A stretch of 64,000 nucleotides of DNA from CALAGB01 sp963789565 (GTDB taxonomy: Bacteria > Chloroflexota > Chloroflexia > Thermomicrobiales > Thermomicrobiaceae). Where the stretch lies: NCBI GenBank assembly GCA_963789565.1, contig CAWBKX010000002.1, positions 558,001 to 622,000 of the forward strand, read 5' to 3'. The translations under genes were made by a program, and so were the position numbers. The notes beneath the pieces are model-generated. The model made no database searches, had not been told where the DNA came from, and saw nothing but the letters and a program-made list of their open reading frames with translations. Shown here piece by piece: positions 7,900 to 16,470 of the stretch; position 1 is the stretch's first letter; the number at the start of each line of letters is the position of its first letter.

Positions 7900-10356
7900 A
7901 TGAAAGCCCCTGTTCGTTGGCTGCGCGATCTCGTGGATGTCGACTGGAGCGCCACAGAGATCGCCCGACGCATGACCATGGCCGGGCTGGAAGCAGAAAG
8001 CATCACCGAGATCGGCTCTATGTGGGACAAGGTTTACGTCGGTCACGTTGATCGCGTCGAACCACATCCCAATGCCGATCGCCTGGTCCTGGCGACTGTT
8101 TCGGCAGGCGAGCACCATCTGACGGTGGTGACAGGTGCGCCGAACATCGCACAGGACCAGAAGGTCGCGCTGGCGCTGGCTGGCGCGCGCCTAATCGACG
8201 GGCACTCCGACGAATTCCGCATGATCACTCTCAAACCGAGCAATCTGCGTGGTGTGCGGTCGGAGGGCATGGTCTGTTCCGAGAAAGAGCTGGGCATCTC
8301 CGACGAGCACGAGGGCATCATGGTCCTCGACGAGGATGCGCCTGTCGGAATGCCGCTACGAGAATACATGGGCGACGAGGTCATCGAGTTCGAAATCACG
8401 CCCAATCTGGTCCATGCGTTCTCCATGATCGGCATCGCTCGTGAGTTGGGCGCCATCGCGGACGTTCGTCCGACGTTCCCACCACTCGCCGACCTGTCTT
8501 CCATTCCACGAGACGAGACGCTGGTTCGCGTTGAGGCGCCGGATCTCTGCCTGAGGTACGTCGCGGCAATCATCGAGAATGTGACAGTCGAGGACTCCCC
8601 GTCTTGGATGCAGCAACGGCTAGCCGCGGCGGGAGTGCGCCCGATCAACAACCTCGTCGACATCACCAACTACGTCATGTTGGAGTGGGGACAAGCGCTT
8701 CACGCGTTCGACCTCGGCTTCTTGCACGAGGGACGCATTATCGTGCGCCGAGCGCGACCCGGTGAACAGATCGAAACGCTCGATCACGTCAAACGCGACC
8801 TGGACACGGACACATTGGTCATCGCTGACGACGATCGAGCCGTCGGCTTGGCTGGAGTAATGGGCGGCGTGAATAGCGAGATTCGCGAGGACACGACGGC
8901 GGTACTGCTCGAAGCTGCCAACTTTGAGATGTCCAACGTGCGACGCACAGCTCGCAATCAGAAGCTGCGAACCGAAGCCTCGGCGCGTTTCGAGCGCGGC
9001 ATCGACCCGAACCTTGCCGGGATTGCCGTCGAACGCTCGGTCGCGTTAATTCAGGAAATGTTGCCCGAGGCACGGGTCACGCGCATCGACGACGTGTACG
9101 CCGAAACGCGCAAGCCATTCGAACTGACCATGCCGCGCGGCGAGATCAAGCGGCTGCTCGGAGTTGATTTCCCGGACGAGACGATCCTGAGCATCCTCGG
9201 GAGACTCGAGTTCGACCCGCGCATCGAGGTTCGTGACGGACAGAAGACTGTCGTTGTCCAGGTCCCAACCTGGCGCTCCGACGTGAACCTCAAAGCGGAC
9301 ATTGTCGAAGAAGTAGCGCGCATCGCCGGGTACGAGAACCTTCCCGAGACACTGCCGGTCGGTGGAATGGTCGCAATTGAGATCGACCCGATGCGTCGGC
9401 TCGTGCAATCTGTGCAGGACACACTCCTCAGTGCGGGACTGCAGGAAATCATGACCTATTCCATGATCAACGAAGCGGATCTAGCGGCTCTAAGCCCAGG
9501 TGCGGCCAAATGCCCAGTCCGTCTCGGATACTATCCCACGCCACACTTGCCATTGGTCAGCGTGATCAACCCATTGCGCTCCGACTGGGAGCAGATGCGG
9601 CCCACACTGGTTCCATCGGTACTCAAGAACGTCGGTGAAAACCTCAAGTTCTCGTCCAGAGTCAACGTGTTCGAGACCGCGCGAGTCTATCAACCTCGGG
9701 GAGTCGACGAGCTTCCCGACGAACGTCAGACGCTTGTGTGTGTCATGGCTGGAATTCAGCAAAGCGCTGGACTTTACGGACAGGAGCGCGAAACCGACTT
9801 CTTCGACCTCAAGGGAGTCGTCGACGAGCTTCTGGTTCGGGTCGGGACTTCCGAGGTCTTCTACGAGCCGATCGTTCATCCGAGCTTTCATCCTGGCCGA
9901 GCCGCGGAGATCAGGATCGGCGAGGTTCCGGTCGGAGTTCTGGGCGAAGTCCATCCGTTGGTTGCACAACAGCTCGGCATATCGGACGGCGGGCGGATTG
10001 CACTTTCCGAAATCGATCTGGTGGCGCTGCGAGAGACTGGTCTCAATGACGTTCACGCGAGAAACGTCACCCGCTTCCCGCCAGTGGAGCAAGATTTCGC
10101 GATCGTGGTCGACGAGGAAATTCCTGCCGAGCGGGTGCGCAGCGCGCTTGTCGCGGGAGCGGGTGCGTTGCTGGGTAGCATCGAGTTGTTCGACATCTAT
10201 CGCGGCCCAGCCATCGAGGCAGGCACGAAGAGCCTGGCGTACCGCGTGACGTTGGCGGCCCCGGACCGGCAATTGCAGGAGCACGAGGTCGAGCGGTTGC
10301 GTGGACGTATCGAGTCACAAATCAAACGACAGGTAGGCGGAAAGCTACGCGCATGA
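7900..10356 (+). CDS. pheT: Phenylalanyl-tRNA synthetase beta subunit
   Basis: An 818-residue beta subunit. Order of domains: an N-terminal segment, the EMAP/OB tRNA-binding domain (about residues 40-150, with VTGAPNI), the B3/B4 editing domain (about 210-380, with RPINNLVDITNYVMLEWGQ), the B5 domain (about 400-480), the catalytic-like core (about 490-700), and the C-terminal ferredoxin-fold anticodon-binding domain starting VTRFPPVEQDFAIVV. The length is typical. It follows pheS with a short gap and shares its T-box control. A strong hairpin terminator follows at 10401-10433. Confidence 0.97.
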   Translation: MKAPVRWLRDLVDVDWSATEIARRMTMAGLEAESITEIGSMWDKVYVGHVDRVEPHPNADRLVLATVSAGEHHLTVVTGAPNIAQDQKVALALAGARLIDGHSDEFRMITLKPSNLRGVRSEGMVCSEKELGISDEHEGIMVLDEDAPVGMPLREYMGDEVIEFEITPNLVHAFSMIGIARELGAIADVRPTFPPLADLSSIPRDETLVRVEAPDLCLRYVAAIIENVTVEDSPSWMQQRLAAAGVRPINNLVDITNYVMLEWGQALHAFDLGFLHEGRIIVRRARPGEQIETLDHVKRDLDTDTLVIADDDRAVGLAGVMGGVNSEIREDTTAVLLEAANFEMSNVRRTARNQKLRTEASARFERGIDPNLAGIAVERSVALIQEMLPEARVTRIDDVYAETRKPFELTMPRGEIKRLLGVDFPDETILSILGRLEFDPRIEVRDGQKTVVVQVPTWRSDVNLKADIVEEVARIAGYENLPETLPVGGMVAIEIDPMRRLVQSVQDTLLSAGLQEIMTYSMINEADLAALSPGAAKCPVRLGYYPTPHLPLVSVINPLRSDWEQMRPTLVPSVLKNVGENLKFSSRVNVFETARVYQPRGVDELPDERQTLVCVMAGIQQSAGLYGQERETDFFDLKGVVDELLVRVGTSEVFYEPIVHPSFHPGRAAEIRIGEVPVGVLGEVHPLVAQQLGISDGGRIALSEIDLVALRETGLNDVHARNVTRFPPVEQDFAIVVDEEIPAERVRSALVAGAGALLGSIELFDIYRGPAIEAGTKSLAYRVTLAAPDRQLQEHEVERLRGRIESQIKRQVGGKLRA

Positions 10357-10400
10357 CGCGCTGAACGCTTTCCAAACCTCCCTCGTTCCACCGAGAGCAG

Positions 10401-10433
10401 AACGCCGCTCCCTGCGGGTCAGGGAGCGGCGTT
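10401..10433. terminator. Strong bidirectional hairpin between pheT and the minus-strand membrane operon
   Basis: A perfect 14-bp inverted repeat (AACGCCGCTCCCTG and its complement) around a 5-base loop lies 44 bases after pheT and 36 bases after the minus-strand operon ends. T-tracts are short on both sides, so it probably ends both convergent transcripts. Confidence 0.8.
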
Positions 10434-10469
10434 TCGGTGATATTTGACGGTTGTTCCGGACGAATGGTG

Positions 10470-10655
10470 CTAGCTCTCGCGCTCTGGTTGAGCGATCCCA
10501 GCGAGCACACCCAGACCCAACGCGATCAGGACGATCGGAATGACGAGCATCGGTCGTATGCGAATCACGTTCTGTTCATCCATGAGGAACATGAGTCCCA
10601 ACGCGATGAACACCAGCCCAATCAACGCGGCCCCAGGACTGAAATGTCTGTTCAT
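10470..10655 (-). CDS. Small two-helix membrane protein
   Basis: A 61-residue protein made almost only of two hydrophobic helices (about 8-25 and 35-54) joined by a short charged turn, DEQNVIRIRP. It resembles the transmembrane repeats of LiaI/LiaF-type proteins (inference). Its start overlaps the stop of the LiaF-like gene by 4 bases, so it is the last gene of the operon. No catalytic motif is visible. It is likely real because of the overlap and the clean hydrophobic pattern. Confidence 0.65.
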   Translation of the reverse strand: MNRHFSPGAALIGLVFIALGLMFLMDEQNVIRIRPMLVIPIVLIALGLGVLAGIAQPERES

Positions 10656-11299
10656 TGCGCCCTCACTTTGATGTCGCCGAAACCCATGCTCGCCTCTATG
10701 ACGAGCTGTCTGGATGCGTGGGCGAAGTCATGCGTTTCAGTCCGGTCGTCCAGCGACGTTCCGTTCTGAGAAAAACCGAGAACATCAACGTTGCCCCCGG
10801 CAACCTTCCAATGCACTTGCACCGAGACATCATGCGGAACGTGGATTACGAGCTCGCCGATCCCTACGCGTGCCTGCACGGTCGTTACGCCCTCTGGAAA
10901 CTGAACGCCGGACAGATCGACATCCAAGTTGCCGATGGCCAACTGATATCGATTCTGAACCTCAGTCAATTGATTGGTTGCGTAGTGGTGATCACCGATT
11001 CCGCCACTCAGTGGGACGTCTACGGCGGTAGATACGGTCAGCAACACGGTCAGGAGGATGCCGAGCGTGGTAAGTCCTCCGTGCCAACCGTTCACCGATC
11101 CAGCGACTAATAAGACCCCGACCGCGACCAGTGCAGCCGAGAGAACGAAACCAACGGTGAAACTGACGACGTCGAGAACATCGAGCATCCAGGCCAGCCC
11201 GGCCAGGATCAGAATCGCTCCAACGGCAAGGCTCCCAAGCGATTGCGGAAGCCGCGGGCCCGTGTAGGTCGGTTGCGGCTCAAGTTGCTGTGCACTCAT
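10652..11299 (-). CDS. LiaF-like membrane protein with C-terminal beta-helical domain
   Basis: A 215-residue protein with three to four N-terminal transmembrane helices (about residues 24-100) and a C-terminal domain of about 100 residues with the alternating pattern GIGELVIHVPHDVSVQVHWK. That pattern is typical of the LiaF/DUF2154 'cell wall-active antibiotics response' fold. By family it is probably a regulator or sensor in envelope stress. It overlaps the upstream PspC gene and the downstream small gene by 4 bases each, giving a tight three-gene unit. No two-component system is adjacent, so the signalling partner is unknown. Confidence 0.7.
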   Translation of the reverse strand: MSAQQLEPQPTYTGPRLPQSLGSLAVGAILILAGLAWMLDVLDVVSFTVGFVLSAALVAVGVLLVAGSVNGWHGGLTTLGILLTVLLTVSTAVDVPLSGGIGDHHYATNQLTEVQNRYQLAIGNLDVDLSGVQFPEGVTTVQARVGIGELVIHVPHDVSVQVHWKVAGGNVDVLGFSQNGTSLDDRTETHDFAHASRQLVIEASMGFGDIKVRAQ

Positions 11300-11745
11300 C
11301 GCTCTGTCCCTTTGAAGATCACTCCGAGGCCGAGCACGATGAGGATCACCGCCCAGATGATCTGGTCGCTGAACCAGGGGAACACTTCGCGCAGCAGCAG
11401 GATCGCTCCGATCGCCACGAGTAGGCTCCCGAAAATCATCTTGCCCTGACTCGTTCGAATCACGTCCGAACGAGGAATGTCTTCCTCAGGCGTCGCTTCC
11501 GGCATGATGATCGCCGCCAGGATGTAGATAAGGATTCCGGCGCCACCGGCAAACGCCAGCGCCACGAATCCGATGCGAACCAGTACCGGGTCTATGCCGA
11601 AGTAGTGGCCAAGTCCGCCACATACCCCAGCGATTACCTGGTCGTTCTTGCTGCGGCACAGACGACGGTGAATCGTATCGTGCAACGACGAATCTGATGG
11701 CTCAAACAACTGACCCAGTCGTGAACCAGGTTTCTCCTGTTCCAT
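11296..11745 (-). CDS. PspC-domain membrane protein
   Basis: A 149-residue protein with a PspC domain at about residues 28-75: RRLCRSKNDQVIAGVCGGLG followed by GHYFGIDPVLVRIGFVALAF and a hydrophobic helix ending AAIIMPEA. Two more helices follow near the C-terminus. PspC proteins sense or counter membrane stress in many bacteria; here it heads an operon with a LiaF-like protein. ATG 11745 has AGGAGG 9 bases upstream, an excellent start. The domain is clear; the physiological signal is not. Confidence 0.82.
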   Translation of the reverse strand: MEQEKPGSRLGQLFEPSDSSLHDTIHRRLCRSKNDQVIAGVCGGLGHYFGIDPVLVRIGFVALAFAGGAGILIYILAAIIMPEATPEEDIPRSDVIRTSQGKMIFGSLLVAIGAILLLREVFPWFSDQIIWAVILIVLGLGVIFKGTER

Positions 11746-12026
11746 CTCAACTCGCCTCCTAACGGGCTTGCATGCTCAAATCGAGCATTCCTCCCCATCA
11801 CCAGCATAGACGTGGAAGCGTTACGAGGGCGTCACATTCGCATCACAATTTCGTTGAATCGATGCGCGACTGCTCGCACGTTGTCGCGAATCCAAGCGAT
11901 GTGGCCCTTAGCAATTTCTCAACGTTATGAAGCGCCTTGGAACCGACAGCGTGATAGACTGAACGACCGTGATCCGGCCGCGCTCCGGGTCAGATTCATA
12001 GAACGAAACTAGCAAGGAACGAATCG

Positions 12027-13520
12027 TTGTCCGACCGCACCGGACCGGATAGACCTCGAGACCGCCTGCCTCAGCTCGAGCGGCTGCGAGGGATGGCCGA
12101 TCTCGACGCCGAGCAATTCCAGCAGGTCGATAAAGTTCGACAACAATTGCTCAACGTGATCCGTCGCCACGGATACCGGCAAGTCGACACTCCGATCGTG
12201 GAACCGACCGAGCTCTTCCTGCGCAAATCCGGCGGCGAACGTGTTGCGCAAATGTACGCGTTCCACTACCGCGAGCGGGATATTGCGCTCCGACCGGAGC
12301 ACACCGCCTCGATCCTCCGCATGTACGTCGATTCGATGCAATCGCAACCACTACCACTGCGGCTTTGCTATGCTGGACCCGTTTTCCGCTACGAGAAGCC
12401 ACAGGCCAGTCGTACGAGGCAGTTCACCGAAGTGGGCTGCGAGCTGCTCGGCGCCAGCGGGCCGCTGGCAGACGCTGAGGTCATACATCTGGCACTCGAC
12501 GGGCTCGCGTCAGTAGGCGTCAGCGGTGTCCTCGTGCTTGGCCACGTCGGTCTGGTTCTGGAATACCTCGAGCGCCTGCCATTGAGACATCGAGCACGAG
12601 ATTGGCTCCTCTGGAGCATGGAGCGGCTTCGTAAGGGTCGTCCCGTGGATCTCGAAACCGAGATTGCCGGGTTGACGAGCGGCGACCGACTGGCCGATCT
12701 GTTCGACCAGATGAGCGGCGCGCTCGGTCAGGTACCATCTGAACAACTGGAGGGCTGGGTACTGGCCGTGCTCAACGAAGTCGGTGTCCAGACTGAAGGC
12801 GGCTCGCGCACGCCGCAGGAGATCGTCGCGGGCGTGGTCGACAAGATGAACAGCCACAGCGACGAAGGTCATGTGCGCCAGGCATTCGAATTCGTTGAAC
12901 AGCTTGCGGGACTACGCGGTGCTCCAGAGTACGTTCTGCCGGAGCTACGGGCATTGGTACGTGCTCATGATTTGAACGAAGAGCCGATTGAACGAATCGA
13001 ACAGGTGCTCGAAATTTTGGCAATCTACGGTCACGACACCAGCCAGATCGAACTGAGCCCCGGTTTGGGCCGTGGGCTGCACTACTACACCGGCATGCTC
13101 TTTGAGATCTACGCCGACGGTTCTCAGCAGGTTCAACTCTGCGGCGGCGGTCGTTATGACGACCTGGCACAGACGCTCGGATCCCGTCAGCCACTTGAAG
13201 CATCCGGCTTCACCTATGGTCTCGAGCGCATCGCGGAGGTCGCCGAGCTGCCTGACGCACCGCACACTGCCAGAACTCTTGTAGTTCCAGCGGACGATCG
13301 CGCGCATGCCTCGGCCATTCGTGCCGCTGAAGGAATGCGCGCACGCGGCGAAGTCGTTGAGCTGGACGTTCGCGGACGTTCCGTTGCGGCCAGTCGCCGA
13401 TTCGCGCAACGCAATGGCATCAACGCGCTGCTGGTGGTCGATCACGATGGCAAATCCATCCTCGAACGGTTCGACGACGTGGAGCACAGTGAAACAGTTC
13501 GGACCGTGATCGATGGCTGA
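12027..13520 (+). CDS. Histidyl-tRNA synthetase-like protein, possible HisZ-type regulatory subunit
   Basis: A 497-residue class-II synthetase-like protein at the head of a hisG-hisD operon. HisRS landmarks are present: motif 1 (PIVEPTELFLRKSG), ALRPEHTASILR, motif 2 (FRYEKPQASRTRQFTEVG), the histidine-binding LGRGLHYYTGMLFE and motif 3 (CGGGRYDDL, FTYGLERI). Against a housekeeping enzyme, LRPEGTA is changed to LRPEHTA, as HisZ proteins also vary here. Against a simple HisZ, it keeps a C-terminal anticodon-binding-like domain (TLVVPADDRAHASA, GRSVAASRRFAQRNG). The start is TTG 12027 with AAGGA 8 bases upstream, and the stop overlaps hisG by 8 bases. Choosing between HisRS and HisZ needs a tree. 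Confidence 0.6.
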   Translation: MSDRTGPDRPRDRLPQLERLRGMADLDAEQFQQVDKVRQQLLNVIRRHGYRQVDTPIVEPTELFLRKSGGERVAQMYAFHYRERDIALRPEHTASILRMYVDSMQSQPLPLRLCYAGPVFRYEKPQASRTRQFTEVGCELLGASGPLADAEVIHLALDGLASVGVSGVLVLGHVGLVLEYLERLPLRHRARDWLLWSMERLRKGRPVDLETEIAGLTSGDRLADLFDQMSGALGQVPSEQLEGWVLAVLNEVGVQTEGGSRTPQEIVAGVVDKMNSHSDEGHVRQAFEFVEQLAGLRGAPEYVLPELRALVRAHDLNEEPIERIEQVLEILAIYGHDTSQIELSPGLGRGLHYYTGMLFEIYADGSQQVQLCGGGRYDDLAQTLGSRQPLEASGFTYGLERIAEVAELPDAPHTARTLVVPADDRAHASAIRAAEGMRARGEVVELDVRGRSVAASRRFAQRNGINALLVVDHDGKSILERFDDVEHSETVRTVIDG

Positions 13521-14526
13521 ACCTCTGCGCATGGCGATCTCGTCAAAAGGTGGGTACGAGCAGGCCACCACACAATTCCTGGAGCGTTGCGGGATGCCGG
13601 TCTGGCGACCAAATCCACGCCAATACGTGGGTCGGTTGAGCGGGATTCCCAGCGTCGAAGTCCTCTTTCAACGGACTGAAGACATCGTCCGTAAGGTATC
13701 CGAAGGCAGCGCCGATCTCGGCATCACTGGACTCGATCTCGTGGCTGAGTCTGGCCGCGACGATCCAAATTTGATCGTGGTGATAGAAGATCTCGGATTT
13801 CGACGTTGTGAACTCGTCATCGCCATCCCGGAAGGCTGGCTTGACGTCACGACGGTTTCCGACTTAGCTGATCTCTCAATTGACTTCAAGCGCACCGGAC
13901 GAACGTTGCGAGTAGCCACCAAGTTCCCGAACTTGACGAGGGATTTCCTCTACCGTCACGGCATCAATTACTTCACGGTCGTCGACGCACACGGAGCCCT
14001 GGAAGCCGCACCGGTCCTTGGGTACGCCGACATCATCACCGACCTCTCCGAAACCGGGGTGACCCTGCGAGACAATCGCTTGCGCGTGCTGAGCGGCGGG
14101 GTCATCTTGCGCGCGCAGGCATGCCTTATCGCGTCTCGGCGTGGCTTCAAACGTGACTTCGAAAAGCTCGAGATCGCGCGATCGATCGTCGAGTTGGCCG
14201 AAGCTCGACTGCGTACGCGCCAATTCAGGTTGATCACGGCGAACGTTGCGGGCGACTCGCCTGAATCGGTGGCGCGGCATGTCACGTCACAGGTTGAGAC
14301 TGCTGGACGCCAGGGCCCCACGATCGCCAGTGTTTTCCCCAATGGAGAAAACGGGCAGGAGAAGTGGTTCGCGGTGACGATCATCGTGCCCGCGGACCGA
14401 CTTTTGACGGCAGTCGACCATTTGCGTCGCGGCGGCAGCAGTGGAATCACGGTAACCTCTCCGGACTACGTCTTCGATGCGGAGTCTCCAGCATTTCTCA
14501 ATCTGGTTGAAGCAGCAAAGGGATAA
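13513..14526 (+). CDS. hisG: ATP phosphoribosyltransferase, long form
   Basis: A 337-residue enzyme of the first step of histidine synthesis, joining ATP and PRPP. The catalytic domains contain the family motifs SADLGITGLDLV, RVATKFPNLTRDFL, and ALEAAPVLGYADIITDLSET. The last 90 or so residues (PTIASVF, KWFAVTIIVPADRLLTAVDH, GGSSGITVTSPDYVF) match the HisG_C regulatory domain that marks the long, self-sufficient form. The length is above the usual 290-300. ATG 13513 lies within the end of the HisRS-like gene, suggesting translational coupling. Having a long-form HisG next to a HisZ-like protein is unusual. Confidence 0.88.
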   Translation: MAEPLRMAISSKGGYEQATTQFLERCGMPVWRPNPRQYVGRLSGIPSVEVLFQRTEDIVRKVSEGSADLGITGLDLVAESGRDDPNLIVVIEDLGFRRCELVIAIPEGWLDVTTVSDLADLSIDFKRTGRTLRVATKFPNLTRDFLYRHGINYFTVVDAHGALEAAPVLGYADIITDLSETGVTLRDNRLRVLSGGVILRAQACLIASRRGFKRDFEKLEIARSIVELAEARLRTRQFRLITANVAGDSPESVARHVTSQVETAGRQGPTIASVFPNGENGQEKWFAVTIIVPADRLLTAVDHLRRGGSSGITVTSPDYVFDAESPAFLNLVEAAKG

Positions 14527-14528
14527 TC

Positions 14529-15875
14529 ATGACAGCAGACCAAGTCGTGCGCGTCTTCCGCGATGTCGACGAAGCACGCACCTTCGTGTTGCGCAGTCGC
14601 CGGCTGGAATCGACCGATCTGCCACCCGCGGTGCAGGCAGGCGTGCGACGGGTCTTCGGAGAGGATTTGACGGCTGCGCAGGTGGTCGACCGCATTCTGG
14701 CGGACGTGCGCCGAGATGGCGATGCGGCGGTGGGTCACTACACGTCGGAAATTGACGGCGCGCGCGTGGAAACCATCGAAGTCTCCGATGACGAGATCGA
14801 CGATGCCCTGCAGGTTGTCCCGAAGGACGTGCTCGACGCTCTTCGCTTGGCACACGACCGCATCGAGAGCTTCCACCGGCGCCAGCTGCGCTCGTCCTGG
14901 ATTCACGTCGATGACGCTGGCACACTGGGTCAGATTCTGCGTCCGCTGGAGCGCGTCGGAGTCTATACGCCCTCTGGGCGGGCACCGTACCCGTCCTCAT
15001 TGCTGATGTCGGCGGTTCCCGCTCGCGTCGCCGGTGTGCGCCACATCATCGCGTGCGCTCCGCCGAATCGGGATGGTTCGATCTCTCCGCTCATTCTGGC
15101 CGCCGCTCGCATCGCCGGGATCGATCAGGTCTTCAAGGTCGGCGGGGCTCAGGCCATCGCCGCCATGGCCTACGGCACGGAGAGCATTCCGGCCGTCGAC
15201 AAGATCGTGGGGCCGGGAAACATCTTTGTCGTATTGGCGAAAAAGCGTGTCTTCGGAGACGTCGACATCGATCAGCTTCCTGGACCTACCGAGACACTGT
15301 TGATTGCAGACGGATCTGCGCGACCGGACCTCTGCGCCGCCGATTTGCTGGCGCAAGCCGAGCACGACCCGCTCGCTAGTGCCATCTTGCTCACCACGTC
15401 GGCTGATCTGGCAGAAATGGTCAAGGAGCAACTCGGCGAACAGCTTCCGCTACTTGAGCGCGCTGAGATTGCAACTGACTCACTCCGGAGAAACGGCGCG
15501 ATTGTGGTCGTGCCGGACCTCTCAACTGCATTCGAGATCGCCAATGACTACGCCCCGGAGCACCTTTGCTTGCTGATACAGGACGCCTGGTCGCAGCTGG
15601 ACAACGTGAAGCACGCTGGTGGCATTTTCGTCGGTGAGGCGTCTCCCGAGGTGCTGGGAGACTATACGGCGGGGCCAAGCCACGTCATGCCGACCGGCCG
15701 GACGGCCAGATTCTCCTCGCCAATCAACGTCGAGGAATTCATCAAGGTGATCAGTGTGATCGGAATCAACGAGAGTGGTCTGTCGAAGCTCGGCCCCGCG
15801 GCGGCCAAACTGGCGCGAGCCGAGGGATTGACGGCGCATGCACGTGCCGTCGAGCGGCGGCTCGACAAGCGCTAA
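14529..15875 (+). CDS. hisD: Histidinol dehydrogenase
   Basis: A 448-residue zinc enzyme oxidising histidinol to histidine in two steps. Visible motifs: ERVGVYTPSGRAPYPSS, FKVGGAQAIAAMAYGT, DKIVGPGNIFVVLAKK, AEHDPLASA (zinc ligand region), the catalytic Glu-His pair in APEHLCLL and the C-terminal GPSHVMPTGRTARFSSP. It starts 3 bases after hisG. The product completes a partial his operon; the other his genes are not in the window. Confidence 0.96.
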   Translation: MTADQVVRVFRDVDEARTFVLRSRRLESTDLPPAVQAGVRRVFGEDLTAAQVVDRILADVRRDGDAAVGHYTSEIDGARVETIEVSDDEIDDALQVVPKDVLDALRLAHDRIESFHRRQLRSSWIHVDDAGTLGQILRPLERVGVYTPSGRAPYPSSLLMSAVPARVAGVRHIIACAPPNRDGSISPLILAAARIAGIDQVFKVGGAQAIAAMAYGTESIPAVDKIVGPGNIFVVLAKKRVFGDVDIDQLPGPTETLLIADGSARPDLCAADLLAQAEHDPLASAILLTTSADLAEMVKEQLGEQLPLLERAEIATDSLRRNGAIVVVPDLSTAFEIANDYAPEHLCLLIQDAWSQLDNVKHAGGIFVGEASPEVLGDYTAGPSHVMPTGRTARFSSPINVEEFIKVISVIGINESGLSKLGPAAAKLARAEGLTAHARAVERRLDKR

Positions 15876-15888
15876 ATGCGCGTACAGC

Positions 15889-16470
15889 TCAGTTGCGCGC
15901 CAGAGTCTGCAGCGCCGCGTAGACGCGTTCCTCGGAGGTTTGTCCCTCGAACCGCTCGACGCCTGCAAGCGCGGATCGCGCCTCAGCCAGCGAATAGCCG
16001 AGCGACTGCAGCGCATCCAGCGCCTCTTGATCCTGTACACCAATCGAGACGACGCCTTCGCCCGTTCGTTCAGGAAGCTTCCCGCGCAGGTCGAATATGA
16101 TGCGGCTTGCCGTCTTCTTTCCGATTCCGGGCACTCGGCTCAACAGATTGACGTCCTCGGTCTCGATCGCGCCGTGAATCTCGATTGGGCGTGCCGTCGA
16201 GAGGACGCTGAGCGCGACTCGGGGCCCAACCCCGCTGACGGTGAGCAACAACTCGAAAAGATCGAGTTCTTCCTGCGAAGCGAATCCAAAGAGCGTGAGT
16301 TGGTCTTCGCGCACGTAAAGGTGCGTCAACAGGTCGATCTCGTCGCCGGGTGCGCCTACGTCGCTGATCGTCGTTTGAGACGTCAAAATCTTGAGAATCA
16401 GACCATGCAGATCGACCAACACCGCGCCAGGAACCTTGGATGCAATTCGCCCGCGAACACCGCTGATCAC
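15889..16470 (-). CDS. ruvA: Holliday junction DNA helicase subunit RuvA
   Basis: A 193-residue RuvA, the junction-binding subunit of RuvAB. The N-terminal OB domain opens ISGVRGRIASKV and includes YVREDQLTLFGF. The tandem helix-hairpin-helix region has LLLTVSGVGPRVALSVLS and LLSRVPGIGKKTASRIIFDL. The RuvB-contacting C-terminal domain follows (ALDALQSLGYSLAEA). GTG 16470 was chosen because it is the family N-terminus and overlaps the upstream amidohydrolase stop as GTGA. ruvB and ruvC are not nearby. It is convergent with hisD across 13 bases. Confidence 0.95.
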   Translation of the reverse strand: MISGVRGRIASKVPGAVLVDLHGLILKILTSQTTISDVGAPGDEIDLLTHLYVREDQLTLFGFASQEELDLFELLLTVSGVGPRVALSVLSTARPIEIHGAIETEDVNLLSRVPGIGKKTASRIIFDLRGKLPERTGEGVVSIGVQDQEALDALQSLGYSLAEARSALAGVERFEGQTSEERVYAALQTLARN

